Part shown: positions 51,187 to 58,637 of the stretch, one piece after another
Layout of the letters: each line of letters starts with the position of its first letter
Numbering within the stretch: the first letter of the stretch is position 1
DNA from: a virus
Virus record (IMG/VR): IMGVR_UViG_3300046513_000348
Span: 1-64,000 of that record
DNA length: 64,000 nt
Strand: one strand, 5' to 3'
Position numbers and translations under genes: made by a program
The notes under the pieces: generated by a model
Databases searched by the model: none
What the model was told of the DNA's origin: nothing
What the model saw: the letters and a program-made list of their open reading frames with translations, nothing else

Positions 51187-51593
51187 GTCAGTTGTCCCGT
51201 TTCATCGAGTCGTTGGATACGTTTCACATTCGTACCCAGGAGTTCGATGGCATGCGAAAGTGAATAACGTTTGCCATCAGAGTCGAAGGTACATCCTATT
51301 GTTACTGTCTGTTCGGAATTATCCGGAATGCCGAATGCGTCATCGACGGATACCGAAAGCTGGACATTTTGGAACTGCGTTTTGAAGTAATCGAGCAGAA
51401 CCGTTTCCAGTTCCGATGCGATCAATGCTGGGGAATTGTTGTCCGCCAGGATCGTCTGGTAAGATTTCACCGCGCCTTTGTGGAAGTGCGATTGAGACTT
51501 TTGGGTCTCGAAGAAATACGCCAGCATGTAATCCACCACTTCGAGCGGATTCTTCACCCAGCCAGCTGGGGAAAAGGTAGGCAAAAGCGACAT
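51183..51593 (-). CDS. Hypothetical protein
   Basis: 136 aa from ATG 51593 (MSLLPTFSPAGWVKNPLEVV) with GGAT upstream; the extra open codons begin at a TTG. It is mixed alpha/beta, with a repeating beta pattern in the C-terminal half (LSVSVDDAFGIPDN, QTVTIGCTFDSDG) reminiscent of structural virion proteins. It is the first gene of a unit running towards the SbcD-like nuclease and is preceded by a strong terminator. Confidence 0.68.
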   Translation of the reverse strand: MSLLPTFSPAGWVKNPLEVVDYMLAYFFETQKSQSHFHKGAVKSYQTILADNNSPALIASELETVLLDYFKTQFQNVQLSVSVDDAFGIPDNSEQTVTIGCTFDSDGKRYSLSHAIELLGTNVKRIQRLDETGQLT

Positions 51594-51611
51594 AAGGTTA
51601 TCCAATCAAGC

Positions 51612-51644
51612 AAAAAAAAATAGCGGGGTGCAACCCCCGCTATT
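51612..51644 (-). terminator. Intrinsic terminator of the beta' N operon
   Basis: On the minus strand AATAGCGGGG/CCCCGCTATT (10 bp, 6-base loop) is followed by nine T's, 11 bases after the stop of the 215-aa gene. Confidence 0.9.
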
Positions 51645-51654
51645 TTCAGTCCGT

Positions 51655-52302
51655 TTACATGTTCTCGTTGAGGATGTTCGTCGGATCTTTCTTCTTGGCC
51701 TTGAGAGCCATCTCGAGGATGTCCCAAGTCGAGAGAATATCCGCCTGCTCCACAACATCGAGATCACGTTCGTCGCCATGATCGAACAGATCCTGGTGAG
51801 CGACCCATGCATTCTCCGGATCATCATTCACCACGACACCGAAACGATCGTCATCGAAGATCACGCCATCGATGACGCGCATGAAGTCAGGATCCTTGAA
51901 ACCACGACGACCGACATGCTCGTTACGATAGCTGTCCGAGTACGAATCGATCGATTGGTTCTCTTCTGCGATACGTGCCATGATGTTAGCCATGACGTAC
52001 CGCTGCATCGTGGGTTTCGCGTGCTGGATCTCTTTCACCGTACGGAGACGACGAACGACGTCACGCTGGAACACGTCACCAACTTTACGGACGCGCTGAC
52101 GAATACGACGAAGTGCTTTCTCGCCGTTGTAACGCTCGAAGGTTTCACGAGCGTCTTCGAAGAACCCGTCGAAGACTTCACGAGCTCGAGGTGCGTAACG
52201 TTCTACACGGTCACGCAGATAGTCGATGGTCCCACGGCTGGGCTCACCGAACAACTCGGCATCGATGTCATCGACTGATACATAGCCGCCTTTCATTCCC
52301 AT
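51655..52302 (-). CDS. Hypothetical basic helical protein
   Basis: 215 aa. Arg-rich helices around residues 27-100 (YLRDRVERYAPRAREVF, ALRRIRQRVRKVG) are followed by an acidic C-terminal half. The start overlaps the beta' N stop (TAATG), so it is made with the polymerase subunit. It may be a polymerase- or nucleic-acid-associated factor; there is no known domain. Confidence 0.7.
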   Translation of the reverse strand: MGMKGGYVSVDDIDAELFGEPSRGTIDYLRDRVERYAPRAREVFDGFFEDARETFERYNGEKALRRIRQRVRKVGDVFQRDVVRRLRTVKEIQHAKPTMQRYVMANIMARIAEENQSIDSYSDSYRNEHVGRRGFKDPDFMRVIDGVIFDDDRFGVVVNDDPENAWVAHQDLFDHGDERDLDVVEQADILSTWDILEMALKAKKKDPTNILNENM

Positions 52303-53948
52303 TAATGTAACCTCGTTGAAAACATGTTTTTCATGCGGTCCAGTTTGTCAGGATCTGGAAGCCGCGCCTCTGGAGGATAGTTGTACAGATAGTTCACCAC
52401 CGAGGAGACGATTGGTTTCGGCAACGGCATGTTGTCGCCAATCTTCCTTGGGCCGGACAGTTTCCATGCACCGAAGTGCGGGGCCAGATAACGGAGTTCG
52501 TCCGTAGTCCAGTTGTCCAGAGTCAGGAAACCAAACATCTGATCGCCGTCGAAGTCGGCGTTCGGACCAGCCACCGAGATGATCGGATAGCTGATCGAGA
52601 AGATCTTCGGATCCTTCTTGATCTTCGTGATGAACATGCGCTGAATCGAAGTACGGTACATCGACGGATTACGACCGAAGATGCACGGGATACCACGACG
52701 AGCTTGATACTTCTCTTCACGAATGTCATAGCTTCCATCTTCGAGTTGCTTCGGCGTAAGCTTGCCGTTGATGATGGATGCTTCGATGGTGGGCGACAGT
52801 TGGTACGGCGATTCCTCCAGCATTTCGTCAAACAGTTCGTCGAGCAACTCACTGAAGACGTGGGTGTGGAAGTTCAGGTAATACGCTGCGTCATTGTAGC
52901 CGTAGCCACGTTTCATCAGCTTACCCATGAGGTGAATACGGAAGGTCGTCACTGCCAGCGCCCATGGCAGATGGATCTCGTCGTGGTGGTGCGGTTCCGT
53001 GAGCGAGTTAATAACTGCACGGAAGCTGAACCAGCAACGAGTGGCATAGACGTGCTTGCGAACCAGGCCCGGTTTACCAGCGATGAAGTTCTTTTCGTAA
53101 TCACGGCCAAACAGCGACAGCGATTCCGAAAGCTTGGACGAACGGTTCTCTTTCTGCGAAACCGAGAAGTCCTTGATCTCCGAGTCGATGCCCGCGATAT
53201 TGCGAACAGCGTCGATGATCGTCTTCAACGTGGTATCCATGTAAGTACCGAACTTGGTGTTTTCAATCACCAGGATGGTCTTGTTGTGGATCGGGATATA
53301 GTCGGCGAAGATGCGGTCGCGATACATTGCGATGAAGATCTGCATCTCCTTCAGCTTTTCCTTCTTGTCCTTCGTCGACGTGAACTGTGGGATTGTCGAA
53401 ATGCGTCCGATGATTTCATCGAACTTCCAGTAAAAGTTGTTCAGTCCACGGTCGATCTTCAGATCGTCCAACATCGCATCGATCACTTCCATCCAGCGGC
53501 CATGCTGATTGCGGTTCGGCCGATAGTCGGTATTGGTCAGATACTTGATGATGTTGAACTTCTGGTTGCTGTTGTTCGACAGGCTGTAGAAGTCCGAGAG
53601 CAGTCGCCATGCTTCCGGATTGATCAGCGCATCGACGCCCTTGGGTTTTTCAACCCAGATGATGGGCTCCAGCGGTTTGTCCAGCATCGGCTGAACCATC
53701 TGTTTGCACTTCTTGCAGATGGTGCCTTTCCCCTTACGGTCAACGTGGTGTTGTCCTTGTGTATAGCCGCACGGACACTTGGGGATCGTGTCGAGCAGGT
53801 CTGTGTCAGTGTAAGTGACGAAGAAGTTTTCGTCAAATGCATTCTTCTCGGTCTCGAGAGTGTCGAGGACTCGGTTCACGATGATTGGATCACCGGTAAC
53901 GGAACGGAAAAGTTCGTTATAGTTTTCCAGTTCCAAATGTACGCCCAT
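52302..53948 (-). CDS. RNA polymerase beta' N-terminal subunit (catalytic)
   Basis: 548 aa. NADFDGDQM at 463-471 is the universal catalytic motif of beta' whose three Asp residues hold the active-site magnesium. NPSMYRTSIQRMF about 30 residues earlier equals NRAPTLHRLGIQAF. A zinc finger with C58, C60, C78 and C81 corresponds to the N-terminal beta' zinc site. The C-terminus stops soon after the catalytic motif, so the rest of beta' (bridge helix, trigger loop) must come from the separate C-terminal subunit, probably the one at 37386. The ATG follows AGGAGGCGTA, and an early-type promoter lies just upstream. Confidence 0.93.
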   Translation of the reverse strand: MGVHLELENYNELFRSVTGDPIIVNRVLDTLETEKNAFDENFFVTYTDTDLLDTIPKCPCGYTQGQHHVDRKGKGTICKKCKQMVQPMLDKPLEPIIWVEKPKGVDALINPEAWRLLSDFYSLSNNSNQKFNIIKYLTNTDYRPNRNQHGRWMEVIDAMLDDLKIDRGLNNFYWKFDEIIGRISTIPQFTSTKDKKEKLKEMQIFIAMYRDRIFADYIPIHNKTILVIENTKFGTYMDTTLKTIIDAVRNIAGIDSEIKDFSVSQKENRSSKLSESLSLFGRDYEKNFIAGKPGLVRKHVYATRCWFSFRAVINSLTEPHHHDEIHLPWALAVTTFRIHLMGKLMKRGYGYNDAAYYLNFHTHVFSELLDELFDEMLEESPYQLSPTIEASIINGKLTPKQLEDGSYDIREEKYQARRGIPCIFGRNPSMYRTSIQRMFITKIKKDPKIFSISYPIISVAGPNADFDGDQMFGFLTLDNWTTDELRYLAPHFGAWKLSGPRKIGDNMPLPKPIVSSVVNYLYNYPPEARLPDPDKLDRMKNMFSTRLH

Positions 53949-53997
53949 TACGCCTCCTAGTACAATTGTAAAAGCCTCTTAACTGCAGGTCATACCA

Positions 53998-54035
53998 ATG
54001 ATATATGTCTATTCGTTTTTATATATGAATATATC
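53998..54035 (-). promoter_or_regulatory. Early-type promoter of beta' N
   Basis: An AT-rich element with ATATAT repeats (GATATATGTCTATTCGTTTT on the plus strand) aligned in spacing with the cores at 46963 and 55681, about 50 bases before the beta' N start on the minus strand. A second ATATATGAATATATC block follows. Confidence 0.5.
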
Positions 54036-54135
54036 AGGTAATTATTTATACAAAAAAATAAGGCAAGAAAAAAACCCTTACTGGCGTTCTTTCTTTATCC
54101 CTCATCAAGACTTCTGATAGGGATTCTCGCGGGGC

Positions 54136-54369
54136 TCATGAAGCCACCTCTGGTGACTGTACTGCTTTTTGCATATTGGCATACCAGCCGTCAATCAACA
54201 GGAACAGCATGCCGACCTCCAGAGTCATCAAGTGCTCGTAGTCATCCAACACTTCGTTCTTGATTTCCTTCAGAGTCAGCGTAGTTGGTTCCTTACCGAA
54301 GTACTTCAGTTGGATATCTGCTGCTGCCAAGATGGCTGGGTTTACTTTCTTTTCTTGAGTCTCATTCAT
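54136..54369 (-). CDS. Hypothetical protein
   Basis: 77 aa, acidic and helical, with a hydrophobic C-terminal helix (LEVGMLFLLIDGWYANMQKA). The ATG follows GGAGAAGAAGAA. An imperfect hairpin (ATCCCT-ATCA/TGATAGGGAT, 54097-54124) lies downstream and may be its terminator. No family is recognised. Confidence 0.7.
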   Translation of the reverse strand: MNETQEKKVNPAILAAADIQLKYFGKEPTTLTLKEIKNEVLDDYEHLMTLEVGMLFLLIDGWYANMQKAVQSPEVAS

Positions 54370-54388
54370 TTCTTCTTCTCCAAGAATT

Positions 54389-54414
54389 AAGGGGAAACAA
54401 TAACGCTTCCCCTT
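54389..54414. repeat. Intergenic hairpin
   Basis: An 8-bp stem (AAGGGGAA/TTCCCCTT) with a 10-base loop and T's on the plus strand, between the genes at 54136 and 54451. On the minus strand there is no T-run, so its role as a terminator is doubtful. Confidence 0.4.
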
Positions 54415-54450
54415 TTTAATACTACCTAAGATCTAGTTTGGCTCTAAGCT

Positions 54451-54927
54451 TTAACCGAACCGTTTCCTTTCAATCCGCTTTTCACCAGTCTGCATCTCGG
54501 GTTGGGCGAATCGAACAACCGCCTGCATGAATTCCTTCCACTCTTCATGAGTCAGCTCCACGGGATCCAGCGCATGCTTCCCTTTGATGTACATGTCCAC
54601 GTCTTGGATCACGTACTTGTGGTCTTCATCCCAGCCGAAGTTATCGTTGCCGCCCCATGCCACGCGGCCTTCGAAGAACTTCGTATTCCTCAGGATCGTA
54701 AACCAGAAGCGATAGTTCTCTTCCCTGATCAACGGGCCCACGCATTCGACATTGAGAGCTGCGATGATGTTGATTGCGTAGTACGACATCGCTTCGAGAA
54801 TGTCGTAATTGTTATTTACGGCAAAGCCGAAAAGAGCATTGCCCAGGAAGTCAATGCGGGAGGTCGACGAAACTGCGCCGCGGTTGTATTCGGCGTAGGC
54901 TTTGTTCAGGTCTTCAATATAGCTCAT
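54451..54927 (-). CDS. Hypothetical protein, paralogue of 55774
   Basis: 158 aa from ATG 54927 (AAGGA at 7 bases); the upstream Met is too close to the ribosome site. SRIDFLGNALFGF, ENYRFWFTILRNTKFFEGRV and VRFAQPEM correspond in order to SRLEFLANAVFDF, ENYQWYLIMVNMPFFQDRL and VEFAKPEM in the 159-aa protein at 55774, so the two are paralogues. It ends in a basic RIERKRFG. The role is unknown. Confidence 0.75.
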   Translation of the reverse strand: MSYIEDLNKAYAEYNRGAVSSTSRIDFLGNALFGFAVNNNYDILEAMSYYAINIIAALNVECVGPLIREENYRFWFTILRNTKFFEGRVAWGGNDNFGWDEDHKYVIQDVDMYIKGKHALDPVELTHEEWKEFMQAVVRFAQPEMQTGEKRIERKRFG

Positions 54928-54984
54928 TTCCATTCCTTTGTAAAAGTTACCAGGTGTCGAACGACACCTGGTGATTATAGGTTA

Positions 54985-55626
54985 TTAACGACGAGTGGGG
55001 AACGGCCAAGCGGCAACACCCGTAATCAACTTCGGTGCCTCAGGCTGAGCTGCCGGCTTCACGTCGTCGTAGTGCTGTGCCGGATCATTGTCCTGGTCGT
55101 GGTCATGATCGTGACTGGGCGAATTGTCGTAGTGGGTCGGATCTACGCATTTCGGATCATGGCAGTCCAGGTTATGGCATACACCGCAATCTTGGTCTTC
55201 GGGCTGATCATTGTCATCGTTATGCTGATCGTCGCCGAACTCTTCGTCGTAAGCACGACGATCTGCTTCAACACGAGCCAGATGCGTCGGCAACTTCTTG
55301 CAGCAGTTGCAGATGAATGGCGCTACGTCGCCTTGAGCTTCGTAGAAGTCGTACCACTTCCAGAGAATGCCGTCCTTCAGAGGTTTCTCCTGCTTGCAGT
55401 CTTTGCAGGTATGGAGCTCATTGCCCTCTTCCTCTTCGTACTGCTTCTTACAGCAGTCGCAAGCGACATTGGAACCAACGATGCCGAAGGAATCTCTCTC
55501 GCAGAGATACCATGCCGCGACGCTGATGTTAGCCTGGGCATGATCGCATCCACCATCCTGATCGAACAGAGCCTGCTTTTCGGCGTCAGATTTCTTGGCG
55601 ATATAGGTGCTAGTAAACCAGTTCAT
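54985..55626 (-). CDS. Cys/His-rich zinc-ribbon protein
   Basis: 213 aa. Four Cys clusters (CDCC, CKDC, CNCC, CGVC...C...C) suggest two or three zinc-binding modules over residues 55-160, one around GNELHTCKDCKQEKPLKDG. The region from about residue 130 is rich in Asp, His and Gln (SHDHDHDQDNDPAQHYDD) and probably disordered and metal-binding. The early-type promoter copy at 55681 is about 60 bases upstream. It could bind DNA, RNA or a host protein; no family name can be given. Confidence 0.7.
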   Translation of the reverse strand: MNWFTSTYIAKKSDAEKQALFDQDGGCDHAQANISVAAWYLCERDSFGIVGSNVACDCCKKQYEEEEGNELHTCKDCKQEKPLKDGILWKWYDFYEAQGDVAPFICNCCKKLPTHLARVEADRRAYDEEFGDDQHNDDNDQPEDQDCGVCHNLDCHDPKCVDPTHYDNSPSHDHDHDQDNDPAQHYDDVKPAAQPEAPKLITGVAAWPFPTRR

Positions 55627-55680
55627 AATGAACTCCTTGTATTAAATTGTGGCCCTCTAATGAGGATTTTGGTAGAACTT

Positions 55681-55722
55681 CACGATAACTATATATACTT
55701 GAGTTTTTCTATAGTTCAGGTT
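55681..55722 (-). promoter_or_regulatory. Early-type promoter, copy of 35160
   Basis: The first 22 bases are identical to 35160-35181, followed by TTTTTCTATAGTTCAGG. It is located upstream of the zinc-ribbon gene on the minus strand and just downstream of a terminator. Confidence 0.65.
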
Positions 55723-55741
55723 TTCATGAAAAGAAAAAAGA

Positions 55742-55766
55742 CCCGGAAATCGTAAGATTTCCAGGC
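55742..55766 (-). terminator. Intrinsic terminator
   Basis: A stem CCGGAAATC with GATTTCC(A)GG, GTAA loop on the plus strand, followed on the minus strand by TTTTTTCTTTTC. It ends the 159-aa gene's transcript 30 bases before the next promoter. Confidence 0.8.
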
Positions 55767-55773
55767 CCGGGCC

Positions 55774-56253
55774 TTATGCCTGGTTCATTTCAGGTTTGGC
55801 GAATTCGACGAGTGCTTGTGCGAATTGTTCGAACTCGGAAAGTTGGTCAGACTGCATGTAGTTTTTATCGGCGAACTTCAATTCCCGAAGTTGTTCGTCC
55901 TCGACATACAGTCCGCAGCTATCAATCGACGGCTGCTTACCATCCCACCAGGCACCGCGAATGGAGCTGCCCCAATTGAGACGGTCCTGGAAGAAAGGCA
56001 TGTTGACCATGATCAGGTACCACTGGTAGTTTTCTGCACCCACCTCCTGATAAGCAAAAGTCGCCTTGTTCGAAATGGCCGCAATTACCTCAACTGCCTT
56101 AGTGGCAAACAGAACACTCATTGAACTGTCATAAGTCGTGAAATCGAAGACGGCATTTGCCAAGAATTCGAGGCGCGATGGATGTCGTTCGGTCGGATGA
56201 AGATTGCTGTTGTCCTGCAAGAAACTGTTTTCGAGAAGTTCGAGGTAATTCAT
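55774..56253 (-). CDS. Hypothetical protein, paralogue of 54451
   Basis: 159 aa, similar in length and in three conserved blocks to the 158-aa protein at 54451 (see there). The ATG follows GGAGACTTA. It lies downstream of the 655-aa gene with a terminator between them, and upstream of the zinc-ribbon gene. The role is unknown. Confidence 0.72.
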   Translation of the reverse strand: MNYLELLENSFLQDNSNLHPTERHPSRLEFLANAVFDFTTYDSSMSVLFATKAVEVIAAISNKATFAYQEVGAENYQWYLIMVNMPFFQDRLNWGSSIRGAWWDGKQPSIDSCGLYVEDEQLRELKFADKNYMQSDQLSEFEQFAQALVEFAKPEMNQA

Positions 56254-56293
56254 TAAGTCTCCAACATTGTAAAATATAAAGCATAAGGAACAT

Positions 56294-56325
56294 AAATCCC
56301 AGGAGCCCGAAGGCTCCTGGGATTT
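56294..56325 (-). terminator. Terminator of the 655-aa gene
   Basis: A 14-bp perfect stem (AAATCCCAGGAGCC) closing a TTCG loop on the minus strand, 35 bases after the stop codon. The T-rich tail is weak. Confidence 0.78.
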
Positions 56326-56359
56326 ACTTAAGCACTATTGCAGTACCGATGCTGCTGGA

Positions 56360-58327
56360 TTACCAGCGGCCGCCGAAACGCTCGTCCGAGCGGTCCGAGT
56401 AGCGATCGTCGTAACGGTCGCGACCTTGACGCTGGTTGCGGTACAGGCCGCCCGAACCAGGACGGTTCAGGATCTGGTCGATGTTGCCGTAGGTGGTACG
56501 GAAACGATCGTTGCCATCGCGGCTCGACGAGGTCGGGTTGAGCGACAGCTTGCAGCGGGTGATGGCTTCCAGCAGGGCCTCGTTGAAGCCGAGGGTGAAG
56601 TTGAAGCGCTGGTGGTAGCCGGTGATCACCGAGGTCGGCACGAAGTCCTTGATGATTTCGTAGCGTTCCGATTGGGTCAGGACGTTGTCTTCGTTCGAAG
56701 TCGCAGCCATGCCCCAACGCTGGATGATCTCCAGGTCTTCTTCCTTTTCCGGGCGCAGGAAGTTCAGCAGCGCCAGGTAGTCGAAGTCACGCAGGTCCAG
56801 ACGCTGGCCGCCCGATGCCTCGGTGTAGTAGCCGGCGTGGATACGCTCGATGTGCGGATCGATGATGGCTTCCGAACGATCGTACAGGTCTTCAAAGTGG
56901 CCATTGGTCAGCACGCAGGCCGCATCGTAGATACGACGCATTGCGCTTTCATTGCCCTGCGCAGCTGCCAGCAGGTCGATGTGCTGCCAGGTGCTGGCGC
57001 CGCATTCCGGAACGTCGATCGAGAAGATGATGCCCGGACGGACGGTTGCACGCAGCAGTGCTTGACGCTTGGCCGTGGTGAACGACGAGGTTTTGGTTTC
57101 CCAGCGTTCGCCGAAGCCACGTTCCATGTCCTGCAGGTTCGGCTCGATTGCCAACGCACCGATGTTGCGCGGATCGTCTTCACCCAGGGACTGGTTCGGC
57201 TCGAAGGCACGCATCACTTCCTGCGACTCGCCCATGGCGTTCATGGTCGCCATCGCCAGCAGCATGGTCGTCGGCGAGAAGTCGACGGTGTCCACGAAGG
57301 TGGTGATGAAGCGCAGCGCGTACAGCTGATACTCTTCGCCCGAGATGCGGCGATCGCGGCGGCTGTACAGGTCGTTGCGGTTGTTGGCGCCTTCGGCCGG
57401 CGCGTAGACGAAGTCGAAGTAGCCACCCAGGCGCGAGATGCGGGTGCCGGTCACCAGCTGGTCGATCGAGTCGCGGCTGTTGCGGCCCTTGGCTTCGCGG
57501 GACTGCAGATCCACGATCACGTCGGCACGGGTCGGCATGTGGCCGCGGTCGAAGATGTGGTTCTGGCGATGCTGGACGTGCACGCTGTTGTAGGTGTCGA
57601 CGTTGTCGTCGGCGCTCAGCACCAGTGCGATCGCGTCCGGATCGTTGCGGTCGATGAAGGTCTTGATCGCGGCGAATGCGTTCTTGACGCAGTCGGCGAT
57701 TGCCTGCGGGTCTTCCTTGGCGGTCGGGAAACCTTCCGAGATGACTTCAGCGTCGGCCGAGAACAGGTTCTTGTTGCCGTAGTGGCGTTCCAGAACGTCC
57801 TTGATGACCTGACGGGTCTTGTTGTTGTAACCATCGCCCGGGACCTGGACGATGAACACGCGCTGGCCGCGATAGCTTTCTTCACGCGGACGCAGGGTCT
57901 CGGCCGAACCGGCGAGCAGGAAGGTGTGGTAGCCCACGCCCAGGTGCTCTTTGCCGCGGCGGGTGCCGGCGACGACCAGCAGCGAGAACGGGATACCGGC
58001 CGACGAGGCGTCGATCGGGAACACGCTCACGTTCAGCATGTTGTTGTCGTCTTTTGCCGGCATTGCTTCGACGAAGTCGCGGCGGAACGATTCCAGCGCT
58101 TCGGCGGTGTTGCTCATCGCCAGCGGCGTCGGGTTGGCACGGCCGATGCTCGACAGGGATGCGAAGCGGGACGGTGCATTGGTTTCGCTGCGACGCGATT
58201 CTTCACGGCGGCTGCCGCGATCTTCTTGTTGACCGCCACGATCGGTGTTGCCACCGGATTGACGCTCTTGCGCTTCTTTCATTGCCGAGCGAACTTGGGA
58301 TTGACGGTCTTGACCTTCGATTGCCAT
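56360..58327 (-). CDS. Highly expressed early protein, candidate nuclear shell protein (chimallin)
   Basis: 655 aa with the strongest G/C-ending codon bias in the window and an early-type promoter about 105 bases upstream. Residues 1-60 are a disordered Arg/Gln/Glu-rich leader. Residues 65-610 form a large globular body with no enzyme motif. The C-terminal tail ends RDRYDDRYSDRSDERFGGRW, closely resembling the tail of the mixed-charge protein at 42238. Length (about 600-660 aa), early promoter, abundance and a flexible C-terminal tail match what is known of ChmA/gp105-type shell proteins. I cannot confirm family membership from motifs, so this remains a candidate. Confidence 0.5.
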   Translation of the reverse strand: MAIEGQDRQSQVRSAMKEAQERQSGGNTDRGGQQEDRGSRREESRRSETNAPSRFASLSSIGRANPTPLAMSNTAEALESFRRDFVEAMPAKDDNNMLNVSVFPIDASSAGIPFSLLVVAGTRRGKEHLGVGYHTFLLAGSAETLRPREESYRGQRVFIVQVPGDGYNNKTRQVIKDVLERHYGNKNLFSADAEVISEGFPTAKEDPQAIADCVKNAFAAIKTFIDRNDPDAIALVLSADDNVDTYNSVHVQHRQNHIFDRGHMPTRADVIVDLQSREAKGRNSRDSIDQLVTGTRISRLGGYFDFVYAPAEGANNRNDLYSRRDRRISGEEYQLYALRFITTFVDTVDFSPTTMLLAMATMNAMGESQEVMRAFEPNQSLGEDDPRNIGALAIEPNLQDMERGFGERWETKTSSFTTAKRQALLRATVRPGIIFSIDVPECGASTWQHIDLLAAAQGNESAMRRIYDAACVLTNGHFEDLYDRSEAIIDPHIERIHAGYYTEASGGQRLDLRDFDYLALLNFLRPEKEEDLEIIQRWGMAATSNEDNVLTQSERYEIIKDFVPTSVITGYHQRFNFTLGFNEALLEAITRCKLSLNPTSSSRDGNDRFRTTYGNIDQILNRPGSGGLYRNQRQGRDRYDDRYSDRSDERFGGRW

Positions 58328-58637
58328 TTTGAAATCCTTCAGGTAGTATAAATGAAAAGTAACACACGTACAGGGATTGTCGTGTGGGTAAAAAGCTGAT
58401 CTTTGTTAGATTCCTAACATTGATCAACTTTGTAATATATCAGTGAAATTAGTTTAAAACCCAATCTCAAGGATACATCGAAGAATAGGGAACATAGGTG
58501 CCAACACGACGCAGACGTTTCATCTGCACATTATAGGAGAAATCCAATAACTTTTTACATGCTGGTGGTTTAGCCTATATCCAAGTTCATGGTATGACTA
58601 CTGATAATAGAAAAATATTTTCCATGGCCGATTAACT
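58328..58637. other. 310-bp divergent intergenic region
   Basis: It holds the early-type promoter at 58432 for the 655-aa gene, a possible leader hairpin (CACACG/CGTGTG near 58362-58385), a GCAGA/TCTGC hairpin near 58514, and the unassigned leader of the plus-strand 358-aa gene. The only ORFs are under 20 codons and look non-coding. Confidence 0.5.
58432..58460 (-). promoter_or_regulatory. Early-type promoter of the 655-aa gene (TATATTAC core)
   Basis: On the minus strand an exact TATATTAC (58432-58439) with an AT-rich block on its 5' side (reads TTTAAACTAATTTCACTGA next to the core). A 100-base leader follows. Confidence 0.7.
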
